This document shows positions 28,756 to 36,677 of a stretch of DNA of 46,751 nucleotides, one piece after another. The position numbers and the translations under genes are program-made. The notes beneath the pieces are model-generated. The model was not told where the DNA came from. It was given only the letters and a program-made list of their open reading frames with translations, and ran no database searches. This stretch comes from an uncultured Prevotellaceae bacterium (GTDB lineage Bacteria; Bacteroidota; Bacteroidia; Bacteroidales; Bacteroidaceae), in the NCBI GenBank assembly GCA_946541275.1, contig CAMNJH010000004.1, forward strand, positions 1 to 46,751, read 5' to 3'. Every line of letters starts with the position of its first letter. Position 1 is the first letter of the stretch.

Positions 28756-29553
28756 ATGAAAAGTTTAGTTATTTCTATGAGTATGATGCTCAGCCTGCTG
28801 TTTGTGTCGTGTTCGAAGGATGATACCAGCATTACAGACCGTGACCCAGTCGGTCGCGAGATGACTTCCGAGGAGAAGCAGAACACAGTCTTAAATGACA
28901 ATCCCTATGCATTTGTCGGTACTATTCACAATGAAGTCCTAGATCGTCTGATGTGTCAGCCTTTCTACTCCACGAGGTCAGTCCGAGATTCTCTGGAACT
29001 GTTGGCTACGATGAAAGCAAATGCTTATGCCGAATATGCAGAATTAGAGGAAGGCACATTGATGAGGGTGGAGGATTTTAATGATTTGTTTGATGAAGTG
29101 ATGGGAATGTCGCTTAATGCTACTTCACCTTCATCGTCAATTAGTTTAGAAAAGTACCAAATGAGTTCCCAACTGGAATCTTGTGTCAGTGAAATTGATA
29201 ACATCGTGGACGATAATGACACGAATATAGTCTCATTGCTAAACAGAGTAGACAGTGTCCAAAGTGTTGCCATGGCTTGTCCGATGACTACAGGCAGGGA
29301 TGTGGTTCTTTCAGTAGCCTCCATAGCATCAAGTTCGTTGACATATTGGTATGATAACTTCCAAGAAGTTTATGAACCTCTTCCTGGTCTTCCTGTGGAA
29401 ATAGAAAATATAAGAAAATGGAAAGATGCTTGTAAGGCTGATTATAAAGCAGGAAAAAGCGTATGGCAACTAGGCCGAGCGGGAGGCGTCTGGGGCTGGG
29501 TCGCAGTAGGAGTTATAGTAGGAGCCGCTTCAGCCGTTAGTTATTATCTATAG
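28756..29553 (+). CDS. Uncharacterised lipoprotein with Gly/Ala-rich hydrophobic C-terminal tail
   Basis: MKSLVISMSMMLSLLFVSCSKDD lipoprotein signal; 'NPYAFVGTIHNEVLDRL'; tail GRAGGVWGWVAVGVIVGAASAVSYYL. Confidence 0.8.
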   Translation: MKSLVISMSMMLSLLFVSCSKDDTSITDRDPVGREMTSEEKQNTVLNDNPYAFVGTIHNEVLDRLMCQPFYSTRSVRDSLELLATMKANAYAEYAELEEGTLMRVEDFNDLFDEVMGMSLNATSPSSSISLEKYQMSSQLESCVSEIDNIVDDNDTNIVSLLNRVDSVQSVAMACPMTTGRDVVLSVASIASSSLTYWYDNFQEVYEPLPGLPVEIENIRKWKDACKADYKAGKSVWQLGRAGGVWGWVAVGVIVGAASAVSYYL

Positions 29554-29586
29554 TGCTCTTCTTATCGTCGCCAAGAAGGTAAACTC

Positions 29587-29719
29587 CAACGCCAGAACTA
29601 CAACTAGACATAGATTAATGTAAAAACGAAAAGGGCCAGGCGTGGCCAGTCTTTGAAAGCAGCTCTCCGCAACCTAGTGGGGAAGTGGAGGGCTCTTTCT
29701 TCATGTAGCTCTGGCGTTT
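29587..29719. other. Nested inverted repeats (possible structured RNA or terminator region)
   Basis: CAACGCCAGAACTAC (29587-29601) vs GTAGCTCTGGCGTTT (29705-29719), 13/15 complementary; inside it GAAAGC-AGCTCTCC...GGAGGGCT-CTTTC. Confidence 0.4.
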
Positions 29720-29776
29720 TCCTCAGTTTTGGCTGCTTTTGAAACTTGCCAAGACAGCTGATACCCCTATTGCAGA

Positions 29777-29820
29777 GTTCGCAAAAGTTCGCAAGTTTTT
29801 TTATGCGAACTATTGCGAAC
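29777..29820. promoter_or_regulatory. 44-bp four-half-site palindromic operator, copy B
   Basis: GTTCGCAAAAGTTCGCA-agttttttta-TGCGAACTATTGCGAAC (16/17 arm complementarity); 8 nt upstream of a TTG-N20-TAACTTTG promoter. Confidence 0.7.
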
Positions 29821-29828
29821 ACATTTTC

Positions 29829-29859
29829 TTGCTTTTTATCTTCGCTTGTTTTAACTTTG
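29829..29859 (+). promoter_or_regulatory. Promoter next to operator B
   Basis: TTG (29829-29831) - 20 nt - TAACTTTG (29852-29859), then GCATTCAGAAATC, matching GCACCCAGAAATC at promoter A. Confidence 0.7.
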
Positions 29860-29910
29860 CATTCAGAAATCAGGCAATGGTTGTCTGGTAAGAACTAAAT
29901 GTATTGCGCT

Positions 29911-30102
29911 ATGAACAGGAAATTAGCAATTCTCTCAAGCCTCGTTTGCTTTCTTGGTTTTATGTTCTGGGTTCTCGCCTTGAAATACAGCCCCAATGCA
30001 TATATGATTTACATGATTATGGCAGGCTTCGTCTGGGTCGTTTTGACTGGAGTGTGGTGTAAAATGGCAAGCAAAGAAGGTGCACATGGAAAAGTTCATT
30101 AA
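29911..30102 (+). CDS. Small membrane protein, two predicted TM helices
   Basis: MNRKLAILSSLVCFLGFMFWVLALKYSPNAYMIYMIMAGFVWVVLTGVWCKMASKEGAHGKVH; ATG at 29899 also possible. Confidence 0.5.
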   Translation: MNRKLAILSSLVCFLGFMFWVLALKYSPNAYMIYMIMAGFVWVVLTGVWCKMASKEGAHGKVH

Positions 30103-30304
30103 GTTTATTATAGATGAAATCGTAGATGACCTCTTTCTGGTATGCATTTTTGCATTGATAGGTGGCATTTTCCTCGGAGAAGAGTTTACCCTCAAAAACC
30201 TAGGAATCACTCTTCGTGACTTCGTGATTGTTGATGTCATTATTGGCTCAATTTGTTTCGCGGGGATGCTCTATAAGAGACGTACCAATAGAAAGCATGA
30301 TTAG
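30080..30304 (+). CDS. Small membrane protein overlapping the preceding ORF
   Basis: Hydrophobic helices LFLVCIFALIGGIFLG and FVIVDVIIGSICFAGMLY; start at 30080 or 30086. Confidence 0.5.
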   Translation: MHMEKFIKFIIDEIVDDLFLVCIFALIGGIFLGEEFTLKNLGITLRDFVIVDVIIGSICFAGMLYKRRTNRKHD

Positions 30305-30344
30305 TGCATTCGAATCAATATTGAAGGTCAGTTTGAAGAACTAT

Positions 30345-30822
30345 GTACGCGCGCGCGTATATATAGCGCGAAAAATGGTGCTACAAGTGCTACTGACGAA
30401 CTTAACCTGCTGATATATTGCTATTTACGGGTGCAAATTCACCTACGTTTCGTGCTACCGAAAATGCTACTGGTGCTACCAAGTGAAAAAGTCGGCACCA
30501 GAAGAAAAAAGGGCGGCGACTTTTTGTAAAAAGTCAACGAGATTTTTCAAAAAGTCGCCGCCGTTTTGAAAAATCTCGCCGCCGTTTGAAAAATACCAAA
30601 TGAGACATAGAGAAAAGTAGCGTTCCACTTTTCTCTATGTCTCATTTTGCACCCAAAAGTCATGATACTAAAACGAAAGTGCGTTAGCAGCAGTAGCATT
30701 TCCGGTAGCACTTTTCTTGAGCAAAAATGCACCCAGAACCACCACAATGTCAGGCAATTACGCGCTTCGGTAGCACTTGTAGCACTTTCTTTCCGACATA
30801 TTTACACGCACACGCGCGCGAG
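30345..30822. repeat. Palindromic non-coding element, copy 2, bracketed by alternating CG tracts
   Basis: GTACGCGCGCGCGTATATATAGCGCG at left, CACGCGCGCGAG at right; GTGCTACAAGTGCTAC (30378-30393) exactly inverted at 30770-30785; core of AAAAAGTCGCCGCCGTTTT repeats; 21-bp perfect hairpin at 30598-30647. Confidence 0.75.
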
Positions 30823-30835
30823 TCGCCGGCTGCCT

Positions 30836-31672
30836 CTATCTCTTCACAGCCTTTGCAGTGGGAATGGTGAAGCGCTTGGTCTGCGAGTGAATGACGCTGT
30901 TACCCTGTGCCACGCCCACGCGTACCTCAATCTGTCCGTTCTTCAGTCCGTTGTCGGCCACGAGGGTGGCCGTGTAGCGGATGGCCCGGTGTGGGTCAAT
31001 GCTCTCTACGCGCAAGTTGGGCGAGATGTGTACGTGCTTGTTGCCCGTTGCCTCTTCCACGAGTGGGAAAACGTCGTAGACGGTCTGCTCGGAGTTGTTG
31101 GCAATCTCGAAAATGACCTGGCACTTCTCTCCACGGCATAGCACGCCGTCGCGCTGGTCCTCGTAGACGCCGGCATTGCGTACCTCCAGGGCCGGCCTGG
31201 TGTTGCGGATGTTCAGGGTGCGCATGTTGCCTTGCTCGGTGGGGTAGGAGCCATAGCTGCCGTCGCCCTCGTTAGAGAAGCTGATGCGGTCATCGCCCCT
31301 CATCTGTGGGTCATAGCCACTCTGGTCGTAGTCCTGCTGGCTCTGCGTGCCGCGGTCGTAGCTGTCCTGTCCGTAGGTGCTGTTACGGCGGTTCATGGCA
31401 CTCTGTTGTCGGCGTGCCACTGCACGCTCTTCGTATTTGCGCTCCTGGGCTTTGTCGGCAGCATGGCCTATGGCTGCACCGGCAGCAGCTCCGCCAATAG
31501 TGCCGATGATAGACCCTACCTCATGACCGCGCCAACCACCCGACAGGCCTCCGATGGCTGACCCGATGATGTTTCCAAACTGGCCACCGGTGTAAGCTCC
31601 CGTAGCCTCGTAGCTGCCGCAGCTGCTCATGAGCAGGGCGGCGCCTATCAGAATTGTCAGTACTTTCTTCAT
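30836..31672 (-). CDS. Glycine-zipper-containing lipoprotein
   Basis: Start at 31672: MKKVLTILIGAALLMSSCGSYEATGAYTGGQFGNIIGSAIGGLSGGWRGHEVGSIIGTIGGAAAGAAIGHAADKA. Confidence 0.85.
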   Translation of the reverse strand: MKKVLTILIGAALLMSSCGSYEATGAYTGGQFGNIIGSAIGGLSGGWRGHEVGSIIGTIGGAAAGAAIGHAADKAQERKYEERAVARRQQSAMNRRNSTYGQDSYDRGTQSQQDYDQSGYDPQMRGDDRISFSNEGDGSYGSYPTEQGNMRTLNIRNTRPALEVRNAGVYEDQRDGVLCRGEKCQVIFEIANNSEQTVYDVFPLVEEATGNKHVHISPNLRVESIDPHRAIRYTATLVADNGLKNGQIEVRVGVAQGNSVIHSQTKRFTIPTAKAVKR

Positions 31673-31704
31673 ATCGCAGTCTTTCTTATGATGGTTCTCG
31701 GGTG

Positions 31705-31735
31705 CAAAGGTAGTGATTTTTTTAGAATGGGGCAA
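31705..31735 (-). promoter_or_regulatory. Bacteroidota-type promoter for the glycine-zipper lipoprotein
   Basis: Minus strand TTG - 20 nt - TACCTTTG. Confidence 0.7.
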
Positions 31736-31847
31736 TAGGAAAATCCCTAAATGTGTTTAGGGAAATCTCCATGAAATGCAAACAGGTCGGCGTACAATAA
31801 ACAGCACCCTTCACGCGTTATTCTACTATAGACTAATAGTCATTATC

Positions 31848-33158
31848 ATGCCTTTGGCATCTGTCGTATCCCCCAAAATGCTGCTGGGAGTGGGCACTGC
31901 GCTCCATTTCCTGGTTGATGCGCTGTGCGCCTGCTGCCTCTACGAGCTGGCCGTGGGCGGTGGGGTGGCAGGTGTGGCGGCAGTCATCGTCCTTTATAAT
32001 GTACTGGCCTTCCTGACGCAGCCGCTCACTGGCATGCTGGCCGACCGCCTGCGTGAGCCCCGCCTACTGCTGGCCTTGTCGGTAGTGCTGCTGTCGCTGG
32101 GGGTGGCGGTAGCCTCGGTGATGGCGTCGGGCTTCATGGCGTCGTTTCAGCGCGTGAGCCTCCTGGTGGTGGCCGTGCTGTTGGGGTTGGGCAACTCGCT
32201 GTTCCACGTTTGGGGAGGCAAGCGGGTGGCCGTCGTCACGGGCAACGACATGCGGGCGCTGGGCGTTTTCGTTTCAACAGGGGCGCTAGGCCTGGCCGTA
32301 GGCCTGTTGTTCCATTCGTGGCTGTTGCTCTTTGGCCTGTTGCTGCTCACTGGCCTCCTGGCGGGGTTGGTGATGATAGGCCGGTGTGGCGCTGACCGTC
32401 AGCGCGCCACTGCACCCCATCGTTGTTGGGGGCTGCTGCTCCTGGTGCTGATGGCCGTGGTGATGCTGCGCTCACTGGTGGGCCAGACCTTCACCGTCTC
32501 CCTGTCGCACGTAGGCATCGGGGCGCTGGCCGTGGGGCTGGTGTCCATGCTGGGCAAGATGTGGGGCGGCTGGCTGGCGCGGTGGTTGGGGGTCGTGTGG
32601 TCCATGGTGCTGGTGGTGGCGGGTGTGGTGGCCTGCCTGCTCGCCGTCCATGCCGGGGCCGTCGTGCTGCTGGCGGGACTGCTGCTGGTCAACATGACCA
32701 TGGCCGTCACACTGTGGCTGGCCAATGTGGTACTGCCAGGACGCGAGGGGCTGGCCTTCGGCCTGCTGGCTGCGGCACTGATGCCTGGCTATCTGCTGGC
32801 CCAGTTTGCGGGCGAGGGCTTCAGTGTGTTACCTTCGCTGCTGCTGACGCTGGTGCCCACCATAGTCATTGAGTTGTGCGTGCTGTGGGCGCTGCGCGAA
32901 CGGCGGCCCGACGTGCTGTGGTCATCGGTGGTGGTCAATGTGCTGACCAACGTCCCCCTCAACCTCTATATCACATACGTTGATGGCTCCATCGCTGCCA
33001 TGGTGGCAGGCGAAGTGCTGGTGCTCGTGGTAGAGGCGTTGTGGTATGCCTACTTCGTCAGGCGCTGGCAGCAGGCCTTCGTCTATAGTTTCCTTTGCAA
33101 TGGCATCAGTTGCGTGGCTGGCGTGCTGGTCATGCTGCTGCTCACCTTGTTCCGATAG
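31848..33158 (+). CDS. MFS-like multi-pass membrane transporter
   Basis: About 12 hydrophobic segments; 'LTQPLTGMLADRLREPRLLLALSVVLLSLG' MFS-like loop. ATG at 31848 preferred over 31776. Confidence 0.65.
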   Translation: MPLASVVSPKMLLGVGTALHFLVDALCACCLYELAVGGGVAGVAAVIVLYNVLAFLTQPLTGMLADRLREPRLLLALSVVLLSLGVAVASVMASGFMASFQRVSLLVVAVLLGLGNSLFHVWGGKRVAVVTGNDMRALGVFVSTGALGLAVGLLFHSWLLLFGLLLLTGLLAGLVMIGRCGADRQRATAPHRCWGLLLLVLMAVVMLRSLVGQTFTVSLSHVGIGALAVGLVSMLGKMWGGWLARWLGVVWSMVLVVAGVVACLLAVHAGAVVLLAGLLLVNMTMAVTLWLANVVLPGREGLAFGLLAAALMPGYLLAQFAGEGFSVLPSLLLTLVPTIVIELCVLWALRERRPDVLWSSVVVNVLTNVPLNLYITYVDGSIAAMVAGEVLVLVVEALWYAYFVRRWQQAFVYSFLCNGISCVAGVLVMLLLTLFR

Positions 33159-33182
33159 TTTAACCTCTTAATATAACATGTT

Positions 33183-33446
33183 ATGATCAGACTTTTAGCC
33201 GACGTTCTTCCTTATGACCCCGATGTAGAAAGGTATCGTCGGGTCATCCCCGACACGGTCGACACGCTGCGCGGCGTAGTGCAGGAATTTAGTAATGGGG
33301 TCTCTTCAGGCGGCAGTGGCAGCCACACCACCTCCTACATCCTGGGGGCCATCCTGGCAGCCCTTGTGGCCCTGGGATTCCTCATCTTCCTGGTGCGCAG
33401 CTATAGGCGCCGTGGCGAACAGCAGGTGCAGCTGAATCGCGCTTAG
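33183..33446 (+). CDS. Small single-TM hypothetical protein
   Basis: 87 aa, one TM segment (YILGAILAALVALGFLIFLV), 24 nt after the MFS-like gene. Confidence 0.55.
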   Translation: MIRLLADVLPYDPDVERYRRVIPDTVDTLRGVVQEFSNGVSSGGSGSHTTSYILGAILAALVALGFLIFLVRSYRRRGEQQVQLNRA

Positions 33447-35933
33447 TCAGAAGGTCAGTCGGCGCGTCTTTCCGGCTTTCATGCTGACCTTGTGGGCAGC
33501 TCCGTTACACACAATGGTAACGGGGCCTTTGCGCCGTGCCTGCACGGTGACCTCGGTTATGCGACCCCGTCGCCACTTCATGCTCACCTCATAGCCTCCG
33601 CGGGCGCAGAGTCCCTGCACCTCGCCGTCGGCCCATGCTGCGGGCACTGCGGGAAGCAGCTCAATAATCGTCTGTTCAGCACCGCCCATGCTTTGCAGCA
33701 GCATCTCGCACACACCAGCCGTTCCGCCGAAGTTGCCGTCAATCTGGAAGGGTGGGTGAGCGTCGAACAGGTTGGGGTAGGTGCCGCCGCCAGGCCTGCG
33801 CCGGTCAGGGCCCTTGTAAGCGTCGGGGCTGACGTAGGTGAGCAGCTTCTGGTAGATGTGGTAGGCCTCTTCGCCTTTGTGCAGCCGGGCCCAGAGGTTG
33901 ATGCGCCAGCCGGTGCTCCATCCTGTGGTCTGGTCGCCCTTCTGAATGAGCGTCTTCTCGCAGGCGGCGCGGAGTGATTTCTTTTCTGGATCTTCTAGAT
34001 TTCCTAGGTTTTCTAGATTATCTAGGTTTTCTAGAATATCTAGATGATCTAGGCTTTCTAGTCTTTCCAAATGATGGCCGGGGTAAAGCCCAATGAGGTG
34101 GCTCTGGTGGCGGTGGTGCGGGTCGTAGTCGCGCCAGTCGTGATACCACTCGTTCAGGTCGCCATCCTTGCCTACGGTGTAAGGGCGCAGCTTGCCTAAT
34201 GCCGTCAGCAGGGGCTGGCAGTCGTCTGCGGAGCCTGTGGCCAGGTTCTGGTTGTGCTTCTCCAGAATCCTATGGGCAGCAATAGTGTTCATGAACAGTT
34301 CGCGTATGATGGCCAGGTCGGCGGTGCCTCCGTAGCAGGTCATGCCGTGGTAGCCCTTGTCGGTCACGTATTCATTCTCGGGCGATGTGCTGGGAGCGGT
34401 GATGAGCTCCTGCGGGTTGTTGGGATTGGGCACCAGCCATGCCAGGCAGAAGTCGGCGGCCCCCTTCATCAGCGGATAGGCCACCGTGCGCAGGTAGTCA
34501 GTGTCCTGTGTGAACAGATATTTCTCCCAGAGCGCTTCCACCAGCCAGGCGCCGCCCATGGCCCAGTTGGCCCATTCCGGCTTTTCGTTCTTCTCGCCCA
34601 CGGGGTTGGCCATGGCCCAGATGTCGGTGTTGTGGCCGGCGCTCCAACCGTTGCTGATGCCGTAGTAATTCTGGCTGGTGTAGCGTCCGTTCTCGGCCAG
34701 GGCCTTCAGGAATCCGTCCAGTGGCATGGCCATCTCGGTCAGGTTGCAGTTGAAGGCGGGCCAGTAGTTCTCTTCCAGATTGATGTTGATGGTATAGTTG
34801 CCACGCCAGGGAGCCCACTGATGCGGATTCCACAGTCCTTGCAGGTTGGCGGGCACGCTGGGTGTGCGCGAGCAGCCTATGAGCAGGTAGCGGCCATACT
34901 GGAAGTAGAGCGTTTCCAGATAGCGGTCGGCAGCGCTGTGGCCCTGGTTGTAGTTCAGCAGCAGTTGGTTGGTAGGCGTCTGATACACGGCGAATGGCGT
35001 CTGGCCCAGGCTGAGCTGTACGCGGCTGAAGTAGTGACGATAGTCGTTGATGTGGCGCTGGCGCACGTCGGCATAGCTGACGTTCTGCGTGTGCCACGCG
35101 CGGTTGTTGGCCAGCTCAATGTAAGGTGCTCCCTGGTGCACAGGGTGATGGTCGAAGCCATTGAAGCTGGTGGCGTTGACCAGCCAAATGGTGGCCTCGT
35201 TGACAGCCTGCAGCTGCAAGGTGGAGTCGGTGGCCACCAGCTGGCCTCCGTCGGCTTTCACGCGTAGGATGGTGCAGAAGTGTATGCTCTCATCAGCATC
35301 CCCATTGGCATGGCCCAGCATGGTCAGCTGGCCGTGACTGGCCTTCACCTGATGGGGCAGCAGCGACTGTAGTCCCAACTCCAGGTTGATGCTGCCAGGC
35401 TTTGAGGCCGTGAGATGGATGGCGATGAGGCTGTCGGGGGCCGATGCCAGGTATTCCCGCTGGTAGTCCACGCCGCCCTGCGTATAGCTGACCGTGGCCA
35501 GTGCAGAGTCGAGGCTGAGCGAGCGCCTGTAGTGGCTGACAGATAGTGATGTGGCCTTGCCCAAGGGCAGCAGGCGCAGCGTGCCCAGTGGCTGATAGTG
35601 GCTGGAGTTATGTCCCTGCACGTGCAGCTGCAGCGAGTCGGCCAGGGCATAGTCCTCGGCGAAGAGCGCCTTGCGGATGTCTGGAATCCAGCGGCTGGCG
35701 CCAGCGTCCTCCTGGCGGTCAATGGGCTTTCCCGTCCACAGGGTGATGTCGTTCAACTGGACAATGTCCTCCTGCGGATTGCCATAGACCAGTGCTCCCA
35801 GCCGGCCATTACCCAGCGGGAGTGACTCTTCGAAATACTTTGCCGGCTCATCGAACCAGAGCTGCAGGGGCTGTTGCTGTGCCTCGGCGCTGATGGCTGC
35901 CGAGAGCAGAAGTAGGGAAAAATAACCTTTCAT
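33447..35933 (-). CDS. Glycoside hydrolase family 95 (alpha-L-fucosidase/galactosidase type)
   Basis: Signal peptide; 'LWFDEPAKYFEESLPLGNGRLGALVYGNPQEDIVQLNDITLWTGKP', 'PPFQIDGNFGGTAGVCEMLLQS', 'GLWNPHQWAPWRGNYTININLEENYWP'. Confidence 0.92.
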   Translation of the reverse strand: MKGYFSLLLLSAAISAEAQQQPLQLWFDEPAKYFEESLPLGNGRLGALVYGNPQEDIVQLNDITLWTGKPIDRQEDAGASRWIPDIRKALFAEDYALADSLQLHVQGHNSSHYQPLGTLRLLPLGKATSLSVSHYRRSLSLDSALATVSYTQGGVDYQREYLASAPDSLIAIHLTASKPGSINLELGLQSLLPHQVKASHGQLTMLGHANGDADESIHFCTILRVKADGGQLVATDSTLQLQAVNEATIWLVNATSFNGFDHHPVHQGAPYIELANNRAWHTQNVSYADVRQRHINDYRHYFSRVQLSLGQTPFAVYQTPTNQLLLNYNQGHSAADRYLETLYFQYGRYLLIGCSRTPSVPANLQGLWNPHQWAPWRGNYTININLEENYWPAFNCNLTEMAMPLDGFLKALAENGRYTSQNYYGISNGWSAGHNTDIWAMANPVGEKNEKPEWANWAMGGAWLVEALWEKYLFTQDTDYLRTVAYPLMKGAADFCLAWLVPNPNNPQELITAPSTSPENEYVTDKGYHGMTCYGGTADLAIIRELFMNTIAAHRILEKHNQNLATGSADDCQPLLTALGKLRPYTVGKDGDLNEWYHDWRDYDPHHRHQSHLIGLYPGHHLERLESLDHLDILENLDNLENLGNLEDPEKKSLRAACEKTLIQKGDQTTGWSTGWRINLWARLHKGEEAYHIYQKLLTYVSPDAYKGPDRRRPGGGTYPNLFDAHPPFQIDGNFGGTAGVCEMLLQSMGGAEQTIIELLPAVPAAWADGEVQGLCARGGYEVSMKWRRGRITEVTVQARRKGPVTIVCNGAAHKVSMKAGKTRRLTF
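33985..34074. repeat. Tandem 9-bp repeat (about 10 units, TCTAGxTTT-like) inside the GH95 CDS
   Basis: tctggatct|tctagattt|cctaggttt|tctagatta|tctaggttt|tctagaata|tctagatga|tctaggctt|tctagtctt|tccaaatga; encodes LERLESLDHLDILENLDNLENLGNLEDPE. Confidence 0.85.
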
Positions 35934-35937
35934 GGTG

Positions 35938-35968
35938 CAAATTTAGTAAAAAAAGTAATAATTTCCAA
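35938..35968 (-). promoter_or_regulatory. Promoter for the GH95 gene, directly abutting its start codon
   Basis: Minus strand TTG - 20 nt - TAAATTTG, then CACC-ATG. Confidence 0.65.
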
Positions 35969-36003
35969 GAATCTCCGTTTAAAAATAATAAACAACTACG
36001 AAG

Positions 36004-36663
36004 ATGAAGAAAAGATTTGTATTAGTTTTCTTGGGATTGACGTGTCTTTTGTGTGCTCAGGCGCAGAGCGAGGTGGGCTCGTGGACCCTCACCCCCAAGG
36101 TGGGCGTCAACTGGGCAAAGACCACCACGCCCGACATCTATTATTTGGCTGGTCCGCAGATGGGGGCTACGAAGCTTTCACCCCAGAACAAGGCGGGGCT
36201 GGTGGCGGGCGCCGAACTGGAATATCAGCACTTGCAGAGCCTCAGCTGGAGTGTGGGCCTGCTATATTCTCAGCAGGGCCGCACCTTTGACAATGCCGAC
36301 ACGGAGCCATCAGGCTTGCGCAATATGAAAACCACGTTGGACTACCTGAACATCCCCGTGATGGCCCATCTCTATCTGGCCAAGGGACTGGCTGTTGAAG
36401 CCGGCGGACAGCTGGGCATCTTGCTGCACAAGCGCGGCAGCGAGGAAGAGGTGAATCTGGCTGGCGTGTGGACCAAGAACGAAGGGTCCACCTGGCATCG
36501 CTGGTGGGACATCAGCATTCCCGTTGGTGTGTCCTACGCTTTCGACAACGGCCTGCAGCTGGATGTCCGCTATAATCTGGGCCTGAACGACATTGGGAAG
36601 TACAGTACGTCTGAGCGTAATAGGGTGCTGCAGCTTACCGTGGGTTATCGCTTCCATCTTTAA
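36004..36663 (+). CDS. Outer-membrane beta-barrel protein (PorT-like)
   Basis: Signal peptide MKKRFVLVFLGLTCLLCAQAQ; alternating amphipathic strands; terminal LQLTVGYRFHL. Confidence 0.75.
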   Translation: MKKRFVLVFLGLTCLLCAQAQSEVGSWTLTPKVGVNWAKTTTPDIYYLAGPQMGATKLSPQNKAGLVAGAELEYQHLQSLSWSVGLLYSQQGRTFDNADTEPSGLRNMKTTLDYLNIPVMAHLYLAKGLAVEAGGQLGILLHKRGSEEEVNLAGVWTKNEGSTWHRWWDISIPVGVSYAFDNGLQLDVRYNLGLNDIGKYSTSERNRVLQLTVGYRFHL

Positions 36664-36677
36664 TATATGATGAGCCT

